Assembly (NCBI GenBank): GCA_038234715.1
Contig: JBBQTD010000011.1
Coordinates: forward strand, 6,159-70,158
Length of the DNA stretch: 64,000 bases
Direction: 5' to 3'
Source: SZAS-103 sp038234715
Lineage (GTDB): Bacteria; Pseudomonadota; Gammaproteobacteria; Xanthomonadales; Xanthomonadaceae
This document shows positions 35,112 through 43,972 of this stretch, in pieces (position 1 is the first letter of the stretch; every line of letters begins with the position of its first letter). The position numbers and the translations under genes are program-made. Below the pieces are notes generated by a model. It worked only from the letters and a program-made list of their open reading frames with translations, was not told the origin of the DNA and did not search any database.

Positions 35112-36116
35112 ATGACCCACACGATTGCAGTGATCCGCGGCGATGGCATTGGCCCTGAGATCATGGACGCCACCCTGTTCGTGCTTGATGCGATGCACGT
35201 CGGCCTGGACTACGTCTTCGTCGAGGCCGGCATGGCTGCGCTGGAGAAGTACGGCACGCTGCTGCCAGAGGCCACGCTCGATGCGATCACGCGCCACCGC
35301 ATCGCCTTGAAGAGCCCGTTGACGACCCCGGTCGGCGAAGGTTTCAGTTCGATCAACGTCGAGCTGCGCAAGCGCTTCGACCTGTACGCAAACGTGCGAC
35401 CGGCAATCAGCTTCCCGAACACCAGGGCGCGCTATTCCGACATCGACATCATCACCGTGCGCGAGAACACCGAAGGCGCGTACATCGGCGAAGGCCAGAA
35501 CACCTCCGCCGACGGCAACACCGCGACCCTGCAACAGCGCGTCACCCGCAAGGGCTCCGATCGCATCGTGCGCTACGCATTCGACATGGCGCGTAAGATC
35601 GGCCGCAGGAAAGTCACCATCGTGCACAAGGCCAATATCCTCAAGTCAACCTCGGGCCTGTTCCTCAAGGTCGCACGCGAAGTCGCGAAGGATTACCCCG
35701 ACATTGCGTGCAACGAGATGATCGTCGACAACACCTGCATGCAACTGGTGATGAAACCCGAACAGTTCGACGTGATCGTGACCACGAATCTGTTTGGGGA
35801 CATTCTCTCCGATCTGTGCGCTGGCCTGGTTGGCGGCCTGGGGCTCGCGCCTGGCGCGAACATCGGTGCCGACGCGGCGATTTTCGAGGCGGTGCATGGT
35901 TCCGCTCCCGACATCGCAGGGAAGGGACTCGCGAACCCGTGTGCGCTGCTGCTCGGCGCCGCGCAGATGCTCGACCATCTCGGCAAGCCGGCCGACGCAG
36001 AACGCCTGCGCAAGGCGATCCGCGCGACGCTGGAGGCGAAGGATTCGTTGACGCCGGATCTGGGCGGCGAGGGGAACACGATGGGATTTGCGAGGGCTAT
36101 TGCATCGCGGGTCTAG
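35112..36116 (+). CDS. Isocitrate/isopropylmalate dehydrogenase family, probably NAD-dependent isocitrate dehydrogenase
   Basis: A 334-residue oxidative decarboxylase. It has the substrate motif KSPLTTPVGEGFSSINVELR with the phosphorylatable-type Ser, the Arg triplet (RKRFDLYANVRP, TVRENTEGAY), catalytic Tyr/Lys (TEGAYIGE; VTIVHKANILK), the metal Asp region (NLFGDILSDLCAGLVGGLG), and cofactor loop HGSAPDIAGKGLANP. The loop HGSAPDIAGKG is that of the NAD-using isocitrate dehydrogenase rather than the E. coli-type NADP enzyme, but homoisocitrate or isopropylmalate use cannot be excluded. Size is normal. The ATG follows an AAGAAG stretch. Confidence 0.88.
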   Translation: MTHTIAVIRGDGIGPEIMDATLFVLDAMHVGLDYVFVEAGMAALEKYGTLLPEATLDAITRHRIALKSPLTTPVGEGFSSINVELRKRFDLYANVRPAISFPNTRARYSDIDIITVRENTEGAYIGEGQNTSADGNTATLQQRVTRKGSDRIVRYAFDMARKIGRRKVTIVHKANILKSTSGLFLKVAREVAKDYPDIACNEMIVDNTCMQLVMKPEQFDVIVTTNLFGDILSDLCAGLVGGLGLAPGANIGADAAIFEAVHGSAPDIAGKGLANPCALLLGAAQMLDHLGKPADAERLRKAIRATLEAKDSLTPDLGGEGNTMGFARAIASRV

Positions 36117-36131
36117 GTTTCCCGGAAGAAG

Positions 36132-36154
36132 CCCCTTTCCCCGCGGGAGAGGGG
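36132..36154 (+). terminator. GC-rich hairpin after the dehydrogenase gene
   Basis: A 10-base-pair stem (cccctttccc/gggagagggg, one G-T pair) with a 3-base loop starts 16 bases after the stop. It resembles the hairpins at 24377 and 45868, and is followed by more G-rich sequence (ttggggtgagggg) instead of a T-run. Confidence 0.55.
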
Positions 36155-36388
36155 TTGGGGTGAGGGGCATTTGAGCCCGGTAGCCGAGGTGTTCTCGAGT
36201 GAACGGCGTTCCTTCCGCGGAGCAGCCGGAACGCTCCGCATCCGGTCCGCTCATTGCACACGTCACGGATCCGCTGCGGACGGATCAAGTTGCCGTCCCT
36301 CCCACCTTGCATGACCAGCCGACTCCAGGTAGTCGGCAATCGCGCAGGCATGCGCAGTGCTGCCTTCGTGTATGTCACGGTCGCGTAG

Positions 36389-36787
36389 GGGCACATCACG
36401 GCCACCGGGATGAATACCCTCGCGGCGAAGATGGACATCCTTGCGGCGAAGTTGGACATCATTGCAGCGAGGTTGGACATCATTGCAGTGAAGATGAACA
36501 TCTCTGCGACAAAGATGGACATCTGAGAGGCCGGAATGTTCATCATTGCCACGAAGTTGAACATCACGGCCGCTCGGATGTGCATCATTGCGGCGAAGAT
36601 GGACATCACGGCCGCCCGGATGTTCATCATTGCGGCGAAGATGGACATCACGCCGGCTCGGATGTTCATCATTGCCGCGAAGATGAATATCGCGACCGCT
36701 CAGATGTTCATCATTACCGCGACGATGAACATCACCGCTGCCTGGACAGTCACCGTCGCCGCAAGGATGGGTATGACGTCCACGAAG
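36389..36787. repeat. Tandem array of nineteen 21-bp repeats (heptad-coding)
   Basis: The array is 399 bp, exactly 19 x 21, with no insertion or deletion between units. Typical units alternate as ATG-TTC-ATC-ATT-GCG-GCG-AAG and ATG-GAC-ATC-ACG-GCC-GCC-CGG. In that frame it would read as heptapeptides M-F-I-I-A-A-K / M-D-I-T-A-A-R. Differences between units fall largely at third positions of this frame (GCG/GCC/GCA/GCT for Ala). However this frame has a TAG just before the first unit (36386-36388) and a TGA inside unit 6 (36524-36526). Degenerate echoes of the heptad (LDVFAAR-IRAIAAM) reappear at 36851-36913. Four of the six frames are open across it. I call it a repeat, not a gene. Confidence 0.85.
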
Positions 36788-37136
36788 ATGGGGAATTGCC
36801 GCAAGGATCGATGTCCCCGGCCCGACGACAGACATCGTCCTGCCTTGAAGCTGGACGTCTTCGCGGCCAGGATCCGCGCCATCGCCGCGATGATGGAACA
36901 GGTCGCCGACGTGATCCGTCTTCGGGCCAAAAGGAGGGACTTGACGCGATGCGCGAGCCTTGACGCGCTGCAATTTTACAGCAGGCAACGACCCATCCTT
37001 CCAGCCGCCCTGGCGCATACATGCGCTCGCGTAGGTAGTCCGTCCGATCACGGCGCAGGTTCACACCATCGGGGTACCTTAGAAGCGTGTTGCCTGCACG
37101 ACCAGTCGCTTGCGCGACCGGTTCCCTGCAGGACGA
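36788..37136. other. Intergenic flank of the repeat array (349 bp)
   Basis: Apart from three degenerate heptads at 36851-36913 in the frame of the upstream array, I see no gene, RNA or strong hairpin. Long ORFs on both strands here are continuations of the open frames of the repeat and look non-coding. Confidence 0.45.
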
Positions 37137-37901
37137 TCAATTCCGCGAATTGAGCTTCGAGAGCAACCGCAGTATTTCCAGGTAGAGCCACACCAGGGTG
37201 ACGACCATCGCGAATCCGCCGTACCATTCCATGTACTTCGGTGCGCCGGACTGCGCGCCGGATTCGATCATGTCGAAGTCGAGCACAAGGTTCAGGGCAG
37301 CGATCACGACTACGACCGCACTGAAGCCGATGCCGAGCGCGCTGCTCGAGTAAATCATGCCGATGCTGTGGCCGAAGAAGCCCATCACGAAGTTGGCAAG
37401 ATACAAAAGCGCGATGCCACCGGTTGCTGCGACGACACCGAGCTTGAATTTCTCGGTCGCCCGGATCAACCCGCTGCGATAGGCCATCAGCAAAGCACCC
37501 AAGGTGCCGAAGGTCAGGCCGACGGCCTGCATCACCACGCCCGGATAGCGCAGTTCGAACATGGCCGAAATGCCGCCAATGAACAGGCCTTCGAGCAACG
37601 CGTACACGGGCGCGGTGAACGGCGACCATTCCTTCTTGAAGATGGTGATGAGCGCAAACACGAAGCCGCCCAATGCGCCGCCGATCATCAACGGATAGAC
37701 AGCGTCCATGCTCGCAGCGCCGTTGAAGCGGCTCCAGCTGAACATCGCGCCCACCAGTACCAGGATCAGCAGGAATGCAGTCTTGTTGACGGTACCGTTG
37801 ATCGTCATCGCGCCGTTGCGCGACACGACCGAGCCGCTGGCACTGTCAAGGAAGGTGTTCTGGTTTAGCGCGGGGTTGCCGCTACGCAGGGGGATTGCCA
37901 T
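37137..37901 (-). CDS. Bax inhibitor-1 / YccA family membrane protein
   Basis: A 254-residue protein with seven hydrophobic segments in the style of the BI-1-like (YccA/YetJ) family; for example LLILVLVGAMFSWSRF, AVYPLMIGGALGGFVFALIT, GIALLYLANFVMGFFG, and AVVVVIAALNLVLDFDMIES, the last with the paired Asp typical of the calcium/pH-sensing site. The N-terminal 35 residues are polar (RSGNPALNQNTF). Homologues act as cation channels or FtsH regulators. The ATG at 37901 lies inside the end of thiD (20-base overlap), so the two are co-transcribed. Its stop lies about 350 bases beyond the repeat array. Confidence 0.87.
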   Translation of the reverse strand: MAIPLRSGNPALNQNTFLDSASGSVVSRNGAMTINGTVNKTAFLLILVLVGAMFSWSRFNGAASMDAVYPLMIGGALGGFVFALITIFKKEWSPFTAPVYALLEGLFIGGISAMFELRYPGVVMQAVGLTFGTLGALLMAYRSGLIRATEKFKLGVVAATGGIALLYLANFVMGFFGHSIGMIYSSSALGIGFSAVVVVIAALNLVLDFDMIESGAQSGAPKYMEWYGGFAMVVTLVWLYLEILRLLSKLNSRN

Positions 37902-38739
37902 GGATGATTCTCTCGTTTCGGTTGTGTTCGGGTGAATTGGCGATACGCCAGAAGTGGTCCAGCACGGCCACATTGGATCGCGCCGGCAGGTACGAGTTCA
38001 ATAGCGCTCCGTGCACGTAATCTGTGGCCGCCTCGCAGGCTTTCAATAGTGTGCGCCCTCGGCAAAGGTTTGCGGCCATCGCGGAGGCGAGAGTGCAGCC
38101 GGTCCCGTGGGCATTCACGTCCAGGCGCGCGTGGGTGAAGGCCGTGCGCTCCGCATGGTCGGCGTAGCGGTCGGTCATGGCGTCGCCGCCTGGCAGGTGG
38201 CCGCCCTTGAGCAGTACCGCCCTTGCGCCAAGGCCGAGCAATGCTTGCATGGCTTGGTCGGCTGCGGCAGCGCCGGCGATGGGATGGCCGAGCAGCTGTG
38301 CGGCTTCCGGAATATTCGGGGTGATGATGCTTGCCAACGGCAACAGGCGCGTTTGAAGTGCATGAATTGCTTCGCGCTCGAGCAGGGCTGCGCCAGAGGT
38401 CGCCAGCATCACTGGATCGAGCACGATGTGCTGCGGCCGATGGTGCTCCAGCGCGTCTGCGACCGCATGCACGACCTCGGCGCTCGCGAGCATGCCGATC
38501 TTGACCGCGCCGATCCGGAAGTCAGCGAAGCACGCATCGATCTGCGCACGCAGGAACGCGACAGGTGGAACGTGCACGGCGGTCACGCCGCGCGTGTTCT
38601 GCGCAGTCAGCGCCGCGATCGCCGACAGTCCGTGCACGCCATGCGCGGCAAAGGTTTTCAGGTCGGCCTGGATGCCCGCGCCCCCGCCTGGATCGGAGCC
38701 GGCGATGGTCAGCGCGCTGATGCAGCGCGGGTCAGTCAT
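37882..38739 (-). CDS. thiD: Hydroxymethylpyrimidine/phosphomethylpyrimidine kinase
   Basis: A 285-residue kinase of thiamine synthesis that phosphorylates HMP and HMP-P. It has the ribokinase-fold landmarks: ALTIAGSDPGGGAGIQADLK, LDPVMLATSGAALL, TPNIPEAAQLLG, LKGGHLPG, and the anion hole LDVNAHGTGCTLASAMAANL. The C-terminus is slightly longer than in E. coli (a tail of about 20 residues, RIANSPEHNRNERIIHGNPP) because it runs into the next gene. No other thi genes and no TPP riboswitch are seen nearby. It starts 19 bases after the SulP gene on the same strand. Confidence 0.93.
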   Translation of the reverse strand: MTDPRCISALTIAGSDPGGGAGIQADLKTFAAHGVHGLSAIAALTAQNTRGVTAVHVPPVAFLRAQIDACFADFRIGAVKIGMLASAEVVHAVADALEHHRPQHIVLDPVMLATSGAALLEREAIHALQTRLLPLASIITPNIPEAAQLLGHPIAGAAAADQAMQALLGLGARAVLLKGGHLPGGDAMTDRYADHAERTAFTHARLDVNAHGTGCTLASAMAANLCRGRTLLKACEAATDYVHGALLNSYLPARSNVAVLDHFWRIANSPEHNRNERIIHGNPPA

Positions 38740-38758
38740 GCGACGCGTTCCGCAGCGC

Positions 38759-40486
38759 TCATGGCGATGGTGTACCGGCGAGGATCGATTCTGCCAGCGC
38801 GATCGCGTGCCCGTAGTCCGGAACGAAATGCAGCTCGCCGTCGCGATCGCCCAGGTGCATGTCCACGATCACGCGCTGCGGCTGCGCCTGCAGGCCGGAC
38901 ACGACCAGCACGATGCCCTTGCGGCGGCAGCGATCGGCGAGGGCGGTCAGCGCATGCACGCCGCTCGCATCAATGAACGGGACCAGCCGCATGCGCAGGA
39001 TGAATACCCTGGGCGTCACGATGAGCCTGTCGAGCAGGCTGTCCAGCCGATTGGCCGCACCAAAGAACAACGGTCCGCTGATCTGGAACGCCTCGACGCC
39101 CTTCGGCAACTGCGCGCGCTGATAGGTATCGGCGACGCCTGCATCATCATCCAGGCCCCGGGCTGCCCCGCTGTCGTTCTCGTCGAGCACGCGCACGCCG
39201 GTACTGACCTCGAACGCCTCGGCCATCCGGAACATGAAGACGAAGGAGGCGACCACGATGCCGACTTCGATCGCGACGGTGAGATCGAAGAACACGGTCA
39301 GCCCGAAGGTCAGCAGCAACACCAGCAGATCGCCTTTCGGAGCCGAAAACGTGTGCACGAAATGTTCATATTCGCTCATGTTCCAGGCCACGACCAGCAG
39401 CACCGCGGCAAGCGCCGCGAGTGGCACGTAATGCATCTGCGGCCCGAGCAGCAGCATGAACAACAGCAGGAAAACCGCATGCAGCATGCCGGCGATGGGC
39501 GACTTTCCACCGGCGCGCACGTTGGTCGCGGTGCGCGCGATCGCGCCGGTCGCGGGCAGGCCGCCGAACAGTGCGGAACCGACATTCGCCAGGCCTTGCG
39601 CGACGAGTTCGCAATTGGAACGGTGACGCGCGCCGATCATGCCGTCGGCGACGACCGCCGAAAGCAGTGATTCAACGGCGGCCAGGAACGCGATCGTGAA
39701 CGAGCTGGGTAGCAGTTCAAGGGTGCGCGAGAAAGGGATCTGCGGAAACGCGAAGATCGGCAGCGACGAGGGCAGGTTGCCGAAGCGCGTGCCGATGGTT
39801 TCGGCCGGCAAGGCGAAGCCCACGCTGACTGCGGTGCACAGCAGCAACGCGATCAGGAAAGCCGGCCAGCCGGGTCGCCAGCGACGCAGCGCGATGATGG
39901 CGCCGAGGGTCAATGCCGCAAGCGCGACCGCTGCGGGTTGCGCGGTTGCGATGTGTCTGGCAAACGCAGCCCAGCGCGCGAAGAAATCCACGGGCACCTT
40001 GTCCATGTGCAGACCGAGCAGGTCCTTCACCTGGCTCGAGAAAATGCTGACCGCGATGCCTGCGGTGAAACCGGTGATCACCGGTTGCGGCATGTACTTC
40101 ATCAGCGTGCCGAGACGCATCAATCCTGCCGCGATCAGCATCAGCCCCGCGAGCAGCGTGCACAGGATCAGGCCACCGAAGCCGAACTTCTGGATCACCA
40201 CGAACACGACCGGCACGAACGCGGCGGTCGGTCCGCCAATCTGCACGCGCGAGCCACCGAACACCGAGATCAGGAAGCCCGCGACAATCGCGGTGTAGAG
40301 GCCTTTCTCGGGGGTCGTGCCACTCGCGATCGCAAGCGCCATCGCCAGCGGCAATGCGACGACCGCGACAGTGAGGCCGGCGATCGCATCCGCACGCAGA
40401 TCACCCCAGCCGTAGCCGCCACGCAGGACTGTGTAGAGCTTTGGGATGAACTGACGTGCGTAGAATCTGGCCGCTTGCTGTTGCAC
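38759..40486 (-). CDS. SulP family inorganic anion transporter with STAS domain
   Basis: A 575-residue membrane transporter of the SLC26/SulP family. Its N-terminus is cytoplasmic and then about 12-14 helices follow, with the conserved DAIAGLTVAVVALPLAMALA, GGSRVQIGGPTAAFVPVV and VADGMIGARHRSNCELVAQG. The last 130 residues form a STAS domain with FIDASGVHALTALADRCRRK, where the DASG loop is the one phosphorylated in anti-sigma antagonists. Substrate may be sulphate, bicarbonate or a dicarboxylate; not decidable here. The GTG at 40486 follows AAGGAAGG; the frame also allows GTG 40504. It leads a sulP-thiD-BI-1 run of closely packed genes. Confidence 0.9.
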   Translation of the reverse strand: MQQQAARFYARQFIPKLYTVLRGGYGWGDLRADAIAGLTVAVVALPLAMALAIASGTTPEKGLYTAIVAGFLISVFGGSRVQIGGPTAAFVPVVFVVIQKFGFGGLILCTLLAGLMLIAAGLMRLGTLMKYMPQPVITGFTAGIAVSIFSSQVKDLLGLHMDKVPVDFFARWAAFARHIATAQPAAVALAALTLGAIIALRRWRPGWPAFLIALLLCTAVSVGFALPAETIGTRFGNLPSSLPIFAFPQIPFSRTLELLPSSFTIAFLAAVESLLSAVVADGMIGARHRSNCELVAQGLANVGSALFGGLPATGAIARTATNVRAGGKSPIAGMLHAVFLLLFMLLLGPQMHYVPLAALAAVLLVVAWNMSEYEHFVHTFSAPKGDLLVLLLTFGLTVFFDLTVAIEVGIVVASFVFMFRMAEAFEVSTGVRVLDENDSGAARGLDDDAGVADTYQRAQLPKGVEAFQISGPLFFGAANRLDSLLDRLIVTPRVFILRMRLVPFIDASGVHALTALADRCRRKGIVLVVSGLQAQPQRVIVDMHLGDRDGELHFVPDYGHAIALAESILAGTPSP

Positions 40487-40528
40487 TACCTTCCTTTGGC
40501 GCACAAGGCTTTCAGGACAATAGCGATC

Positions 40529-41134
40529 TCATCGGCTCGATGTGGTAGTGCAATGTGCAGCCTTTTCGAGCGCTTCATTCCAACCGGTCGTGGGATTGAA
40601 ATTAGCGACGAGTCCATCGCCCTTGATGCCGGTAAATGCGTCCATTCCGTGTTGAATCATGTACTCGGGCTGATAGTCAGGCGGGCCGATCCCACGAATT
40701 TTCGCGCAGATTGATGCCAACTCGGTCTTGTCGTCGGCTGTTCGTTGAATCTCCTGACCCATGTGGGTTTTCCTGTTCTCTTCGAGGCTGTCGAAGTCCT
40801 GCGCGAGCAGCGCGGAAAAAGCGTCATGGGCCGTAGCATCCACTACTCTCAGAGCATCAAAGCGACCATAGGTGCCAGCAAGCCAGTAGAGAAAAACCGC
40901 TTCCTTGTAGTTGTCTTCGCTGATGCACTTCGCCACCCCTTTGAGAAGGTCGGCGGGCGTGTAGATGTTCTTTACCTGCTCCGAAGAGATGCAGTCGAGA
41001 GGGTGATTGGACTTGAGATTTCCGGGAGTCGAATAGTTGGTAACGCGACGCTGCGTGCCTTGTGTTTGCGCGGAAGCAGGAACCGGAAGCGAGGCGACCA
41101 GCATCGCAAAACTTGAGAGCATGATTGTTTTCAT
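40529..41134 (-). CDS. Hypothetical secreted protein of lower GC content
   Basis: A 201-residue protein with a signal peptide (IMLSSFAMLVASLPVPASAQ) and no recognised domain. It has four Cys (LDCISS, AKCISED, ASICAKI, AAHCTTT) and a helix-rich middle (YTPADLLKGVAKCISEDNYK; EAVFLYWLAGTYGRFDALRV). That part resembles short Sel1/TPR-like repeats weakly. Its base composition is visibly lower (about 50% G+C in the sample 40741-40800) than the flanking genes, suggesting recent gain. AAG lies just before the ATG; the frame is open to a GTG at 41218 inside the PhoH gene. It sits between sulP and phoH on the same strand. Confidence 0.7.
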   Translation of the reverse strand: MKTIMLSSFAMLVASLPVPASAQTQGTQRRVTNYSTPGNLKSNHPLDCISSEQVKNIYTPADLLKGVAKCISEDNYKEAVFLYWLAGTYGRFDALRVVDATAHDAFSALLAQDFDSLEENRKTHMGQEIQRTADDKTELASICAKIRGIGPPDYQPEYMIQHGMDAFTGIKGDGLVANFNPTTGWNEALEKAAHCTTTSSR

Positions 41135-41171
41135 GGATTTCTTCAGTGTCGACTGATGAACAGGATTTGCA

Positions 41172-42602
41172 TCACAGCACTTCCGAAGCAAAATCCGCCA
41201 ACCGCGACCGCTCCCCACGGCGCAGCGTGATGTGCGCGCTGTGTGCCCAGCCCTTGAACCGATCCACCGCGTAGGTCAGGCCCGACGTCGTCTCGGTGAG
41301 GTAGGGTGTGTCGATCTGCTCGACGTTGCCAAGGCAGATGATCTTGGTGCCAGGGCCGGCGCGGGTGACCAGGGTTTTCATCTGCTTGGGCGTGAGGTTC
41401 TGCGCTTCGTCGAGGATCAGCCAGCGACTGAGGAACGTGCGGCCGCGCATGAAGTTCAGCGAACGGATCTTGATCCGCGACGCGAGCAGATCGTTTGTCG
41501 CCGCACGGCCCCAGGCTCCGCCTTCCTGGGGCGTGCGGGTGAGCACTTCGAGGTTGTCGGTCAACGCGCCCATCCACGGCGTCATCTTTTCTTCCTCGGT
41601 GCCGGGCAGGAAGCCGATGTCTTCGCCGACACTGACTGTTGCGCGGGTCATGATGATTTCGCGGTAGCGCTGCTGGTCCATCGTCTGCGCAAGGCCAGCG
41701 GCCAGCGCGAGCAGGGTCTTGCCCGTCCCGGCCGTACCAAGAAGCGTGACGAAATCGATCTCCGGGTCCATCAATGCATTCAGCGCGAAGTTCTGCTCGC
41801 GGTTGCGCGCGGTGATGCCCCAGACCGAGCGCTGCGAATGACGGAAATCGTCGACGATCCGCAACACCGCGCGATCGCCATCGACTTTCGAGACGCACAG
41901 CTCCACCTCGTTGTCGCCGGGCATGTACAGGAACTGGTTCGGGAACCACTCCTCGTCCTCGCCGCGCTTGACCTCGTAGAACGTGTGGCCTTTTTCGGTC
42001 CACGAACGCAGGTCCTTCTCGTGGCGGTCCCAGAAATCCGCCGGGAGCTGAGACGCGCCGGTGTAGAGCAGGCTGAAATCGTCGAGCGCGCGGTCGTTCT
42101 CGTAGTCCTCTGCAACGATGCCAGTGATTGACGCCTTGATGCGCATGTTGATGTCTTTCGACACCAGCACCACCGGCACGCCGGGGTTCAATTCGCGCAG
42201 CTCGATGACGGCGGCAAGGATCTGGTTATCCGGCAAGTGCGATTTCGATGCGCTTCCGCTCGCTGCGCCCGCCGCGGCTTTCTTCTTCGCTTCACCGCCG
42301 TGGATCTGGAACAGCAGGTTGCCGATGCTGTCGCTGGACTTGAGCTGCAGCGCCTTCGGGCGGATCAGCTTGAGTCCCGACTCGATCTTCCCGGCGCCGT
42401 TGGTTTCGATCAGCTCGTTGATGAATCGGCTGACCTGGCGCGCGTTGCGGCTGACCTCCGAGTTGCCTTTCTTCGCCGCGTCGAGTTCCTCGATCACCAT
42501 CATCGGCAGGAACACGTCGTGTTCCTCGAACTTGAACAACGCGGTCGGGTCGTGCATCAGCACGTTGGTGTCGAGGACGTAGATACGTTTGCCTTTGGTC
42601 AT
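41172..42602 (-). CDS. PhoH-family ATPase with N-terminal PIN domain
   Basis: A 476-residue protein. Residues about 5-145 are a PIN nuclease domain (YVLDTNVLMHDPTALF; VIEELDAAKKGNSEVSRNAR; NDRALDDFSLLY). Residues about 240-470 are the PhoH ATPase: TLLGTAGTGKTLLALAAGLA (Walker A) and WLILDEAQNLTPKQMKTLVT (Walker B), plus an arginine at the GPGTKIICLGN segment. PIN-PhoH (PhoH2) proteins are RNA helicase/nucleases in toxin-antitoxin-like or RNA-quality roles. No antitoxin gene is adjacent. ATG at 42602 is at the start of the domain, and the protein is a normal length. Confidence 0.93.
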   Translation of the reverse strand: MTKGKRIYVLDTNVLMHDPTALFKFEEHDVFLPMMVIEELDAAKKGNSEVSRNARQVSRFINELIETNGAGKIESGLKLIRPKALQLKSSDSIGNLLFQIHGGEAKKKAAAGAASGSASKSHLPDNQILAAVIELRELNPGVPVVLVSKDINMRIKASITGIVAEDYENDRALDDFSLLYTGASQLPADFWDRHEKDLRSWTEKGHTFYEVKRGEDEEWFPNQFLYMPGDNEVELCVSKVDGDRAVLRIVDDFRHSQRSVWGITARNREQNFALNALMDPEIDFVTLLGTAGTGKTLLALAAGLAQTMDQQRYREIIMTRATVSVGEDIGFLPGTEEEKMTPWMGALTDNLEVLTRTPQEGGAWGRAATNDLLASRIKIRSLNFMRGRTFLSRWLILDEAQNLTPKQMKTLVTRAGPGTKIICLGNVEQIDTPYLTETTSGLTYAVDRFKGWAHSAHITLRRGERSRLADFASEVL

Positions 42603-42846
42603 ATCGTTTCCTTCGTCACTTCATTACCTTTGTTTGATTGATCGGGAGATTGGGCATCCTGCCCAACTCCCGATACGCACGAGGCAAGCACAGCTCGCCT
42701 CGTGCTCCGCGTGCGCCCTGTGGGCGCGTGCGATCGGCACTTCCGTGTGCCGAAACGGCGGTCGAGTTCGGGGCGAGGCAAGGAAGATTGGGGCTGCGGG
42801 TTTTGCGCATGGACGAGCTGAAGCCGAGAGATGCGCAAGGTCGGGG

Positions 42847-43323
42847 TCACTTCGCTTTTTGAAGCAGTTTGAGAGCGGCGAGCACGGCCTCGGCGTGGCC
42901 GGGGACTTTGACTGGGCGCCAGGTTTCGCGGATGGTGCCGGTCGGGTCGATCAGGAAGGTGCTGCGCACGATGCCGAGGACCTTTTTGCCGTACATGTTT
43001 TTTTCGTGGATCACGTCGAAGGCCCTGCACACGGCTTCGTCGGTGTCGCTGACAAGGTCGAACCTGAAGCCTTGCTTCGTGCAGAAGTTCTGGTGCGACT
43101 TCACCGAGTCTCGCGACACGCCAAGCACGGTTGCGTCGAGCTGCTTGAACTTTGGAAGAAGGGCGTTGAAGTCGTTGCCTTCGATCGTGCAGCCAGGCGT
43201 ACTGTCCTTCGGGTAGAAGTACAGCACCAGCCAGCGATCGGCGTAGTCAGCGAAGCTGGCGGGTCCGCCAGTGGAAAGGGTGAATGCGAGCTGCGGGATA
43301 CGGTCGCCGGAATCGGGCATCAT
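42847..43323 (-). CDS. bcp: Thioredoxin-dependent thiol peroxidase (bacterioferritin comigratory protein)
   Basis: A 158-residue peroxiredoxin Q. The active site is YFYPKDSTPGCTIEGNDF with the peroxidatic Cys in TPGC. The usual resolving Cys five residues further on is replaced (C-T-I-E-G-N), so it is probably a one-cysteine or atypical form; other Cys are at NFCTKQG and AVCRAFD. ATG at 43323 or 43320. It sits 49 bases from gcvR on the same strand, as in many gammaproteobacteria. Confidence 0.93.
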   Translation of the reverse strand: MMPDSGDRIPQLAFTLSTGGPASFADYADRWLVLYFYPKDSTPGCTIEGNDFNALLPKFKQLDATVLGVSRDSVKSHQNFCTKQGFRFDLVSDTDEAVCRAFDVIHEKNMYGKKVLGIVRSTFLIDPTGTIRETWRPVKVPGHAEAVLAALKLLQKAK

Positions 43324-43372
43324 CGATCTCGTGGGGGCAACATCAGAACTTCCAGCTCTAGAACTTCCGGCT

Positions 43373-43972
43373 CTAAAACTTCATCGGATCCATGATCGCG
43401 TCAAGGTTCAGATGGTCGCAAAACTCGAGGAAATCGTCGCGCAGCGCGGCGATGTGCATCGTCGTCGGTACGCCGATCGTGAGCTGCGCGGTGAACATTT
43501 CCGCGCCGGTCTGCATCGCGCGATAACGCGAGCAATTCAGGCTCTCGATGGTGATGCCGAGGCGATCGAAGAAATCGGCGAGCTGGAACAGGATGCCGGG
43601 CTTGTCGGCGGCAACGACTTCGACGAGGTAGGGCAGCAGGTTGGTCTGCAGGGGCTTGGGCGATGTGCGGTTCCACATCAGCTTGAGGCCTTTCTCCTCG
43701 CGCTCGAGGCGCGTGAGTGCGGATTCGAGCTTGGCCACTGCGTCCCACGAGCCGACCGCGAGCGCCGTCACCGAGACATCGTGGCCCACGCTGGACAGGC
43801 GCGCGTCGGCGAGATTGCAGCCGCTTTCGGCGATGCGGCGGCTGAGCGCAAGCAGCGGCGAATCCGGATGCGCGGAATTGGCGTTGATCAGCAGGTGGTT
43901 TTCGTTCGCTGCGGGGCGAATGGAGGACGTATCGTCGGTCAAGGAGATTCCGTTGCGGCGAGCGGGAGGCAT
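43373..43972 (-). CDS. gcvR: GcvR-like ACT-domain regulator
   Basis: A 199-residue protein with two ACT domains (about 25-100 and 112-190): NENHLLINANSAHPDSPLLA, LSRRIAESGCNLADARLSSV, VVAADKPGILFQLADFF and DRLGITIESLNC. In E. coli GcvR is a repressor partner of GcvA for glycine cleavage; here the order (bcp-gcvR facing dapA) matches that gene neighbourhood, which supports the name. The N-terminal 20 residues are extra and poorly conserved, so an internal start is possible. It is divergent from dapA, 257 bp away. Confidence 0.85.
   Translation of the reverse strand: MPPARRNGISLTDDTSSIRPAANENHLLINANSAHPDSPLLALSRRIAESGCNLADARLSSVGHDVSVTALAVGSWDAVAKLESALTRLEREEKGLKLMWNRTSPKPLQTNLLPYLVEVVAADKPGILFQLADFFDRLGITIESLNCSRYRAMQTGAEMFTAQLTIGVPTTMHIAALRDDFLEFCDHLNLDAIMDPMKF

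Noticed and set aside
36389..36787. CRISPR array
   Set aside because: The 21-bp units are contiguous without unique spacers and there are no cas genes in the window.
36199..37153. His-rich or Met/Ala-rich genes called from the repeat
   Set aside because: Open frames here follow from the repeat unit lacking stops; starts lack ribosome sites and the frame best supported by substitution pattern contains stop codons.
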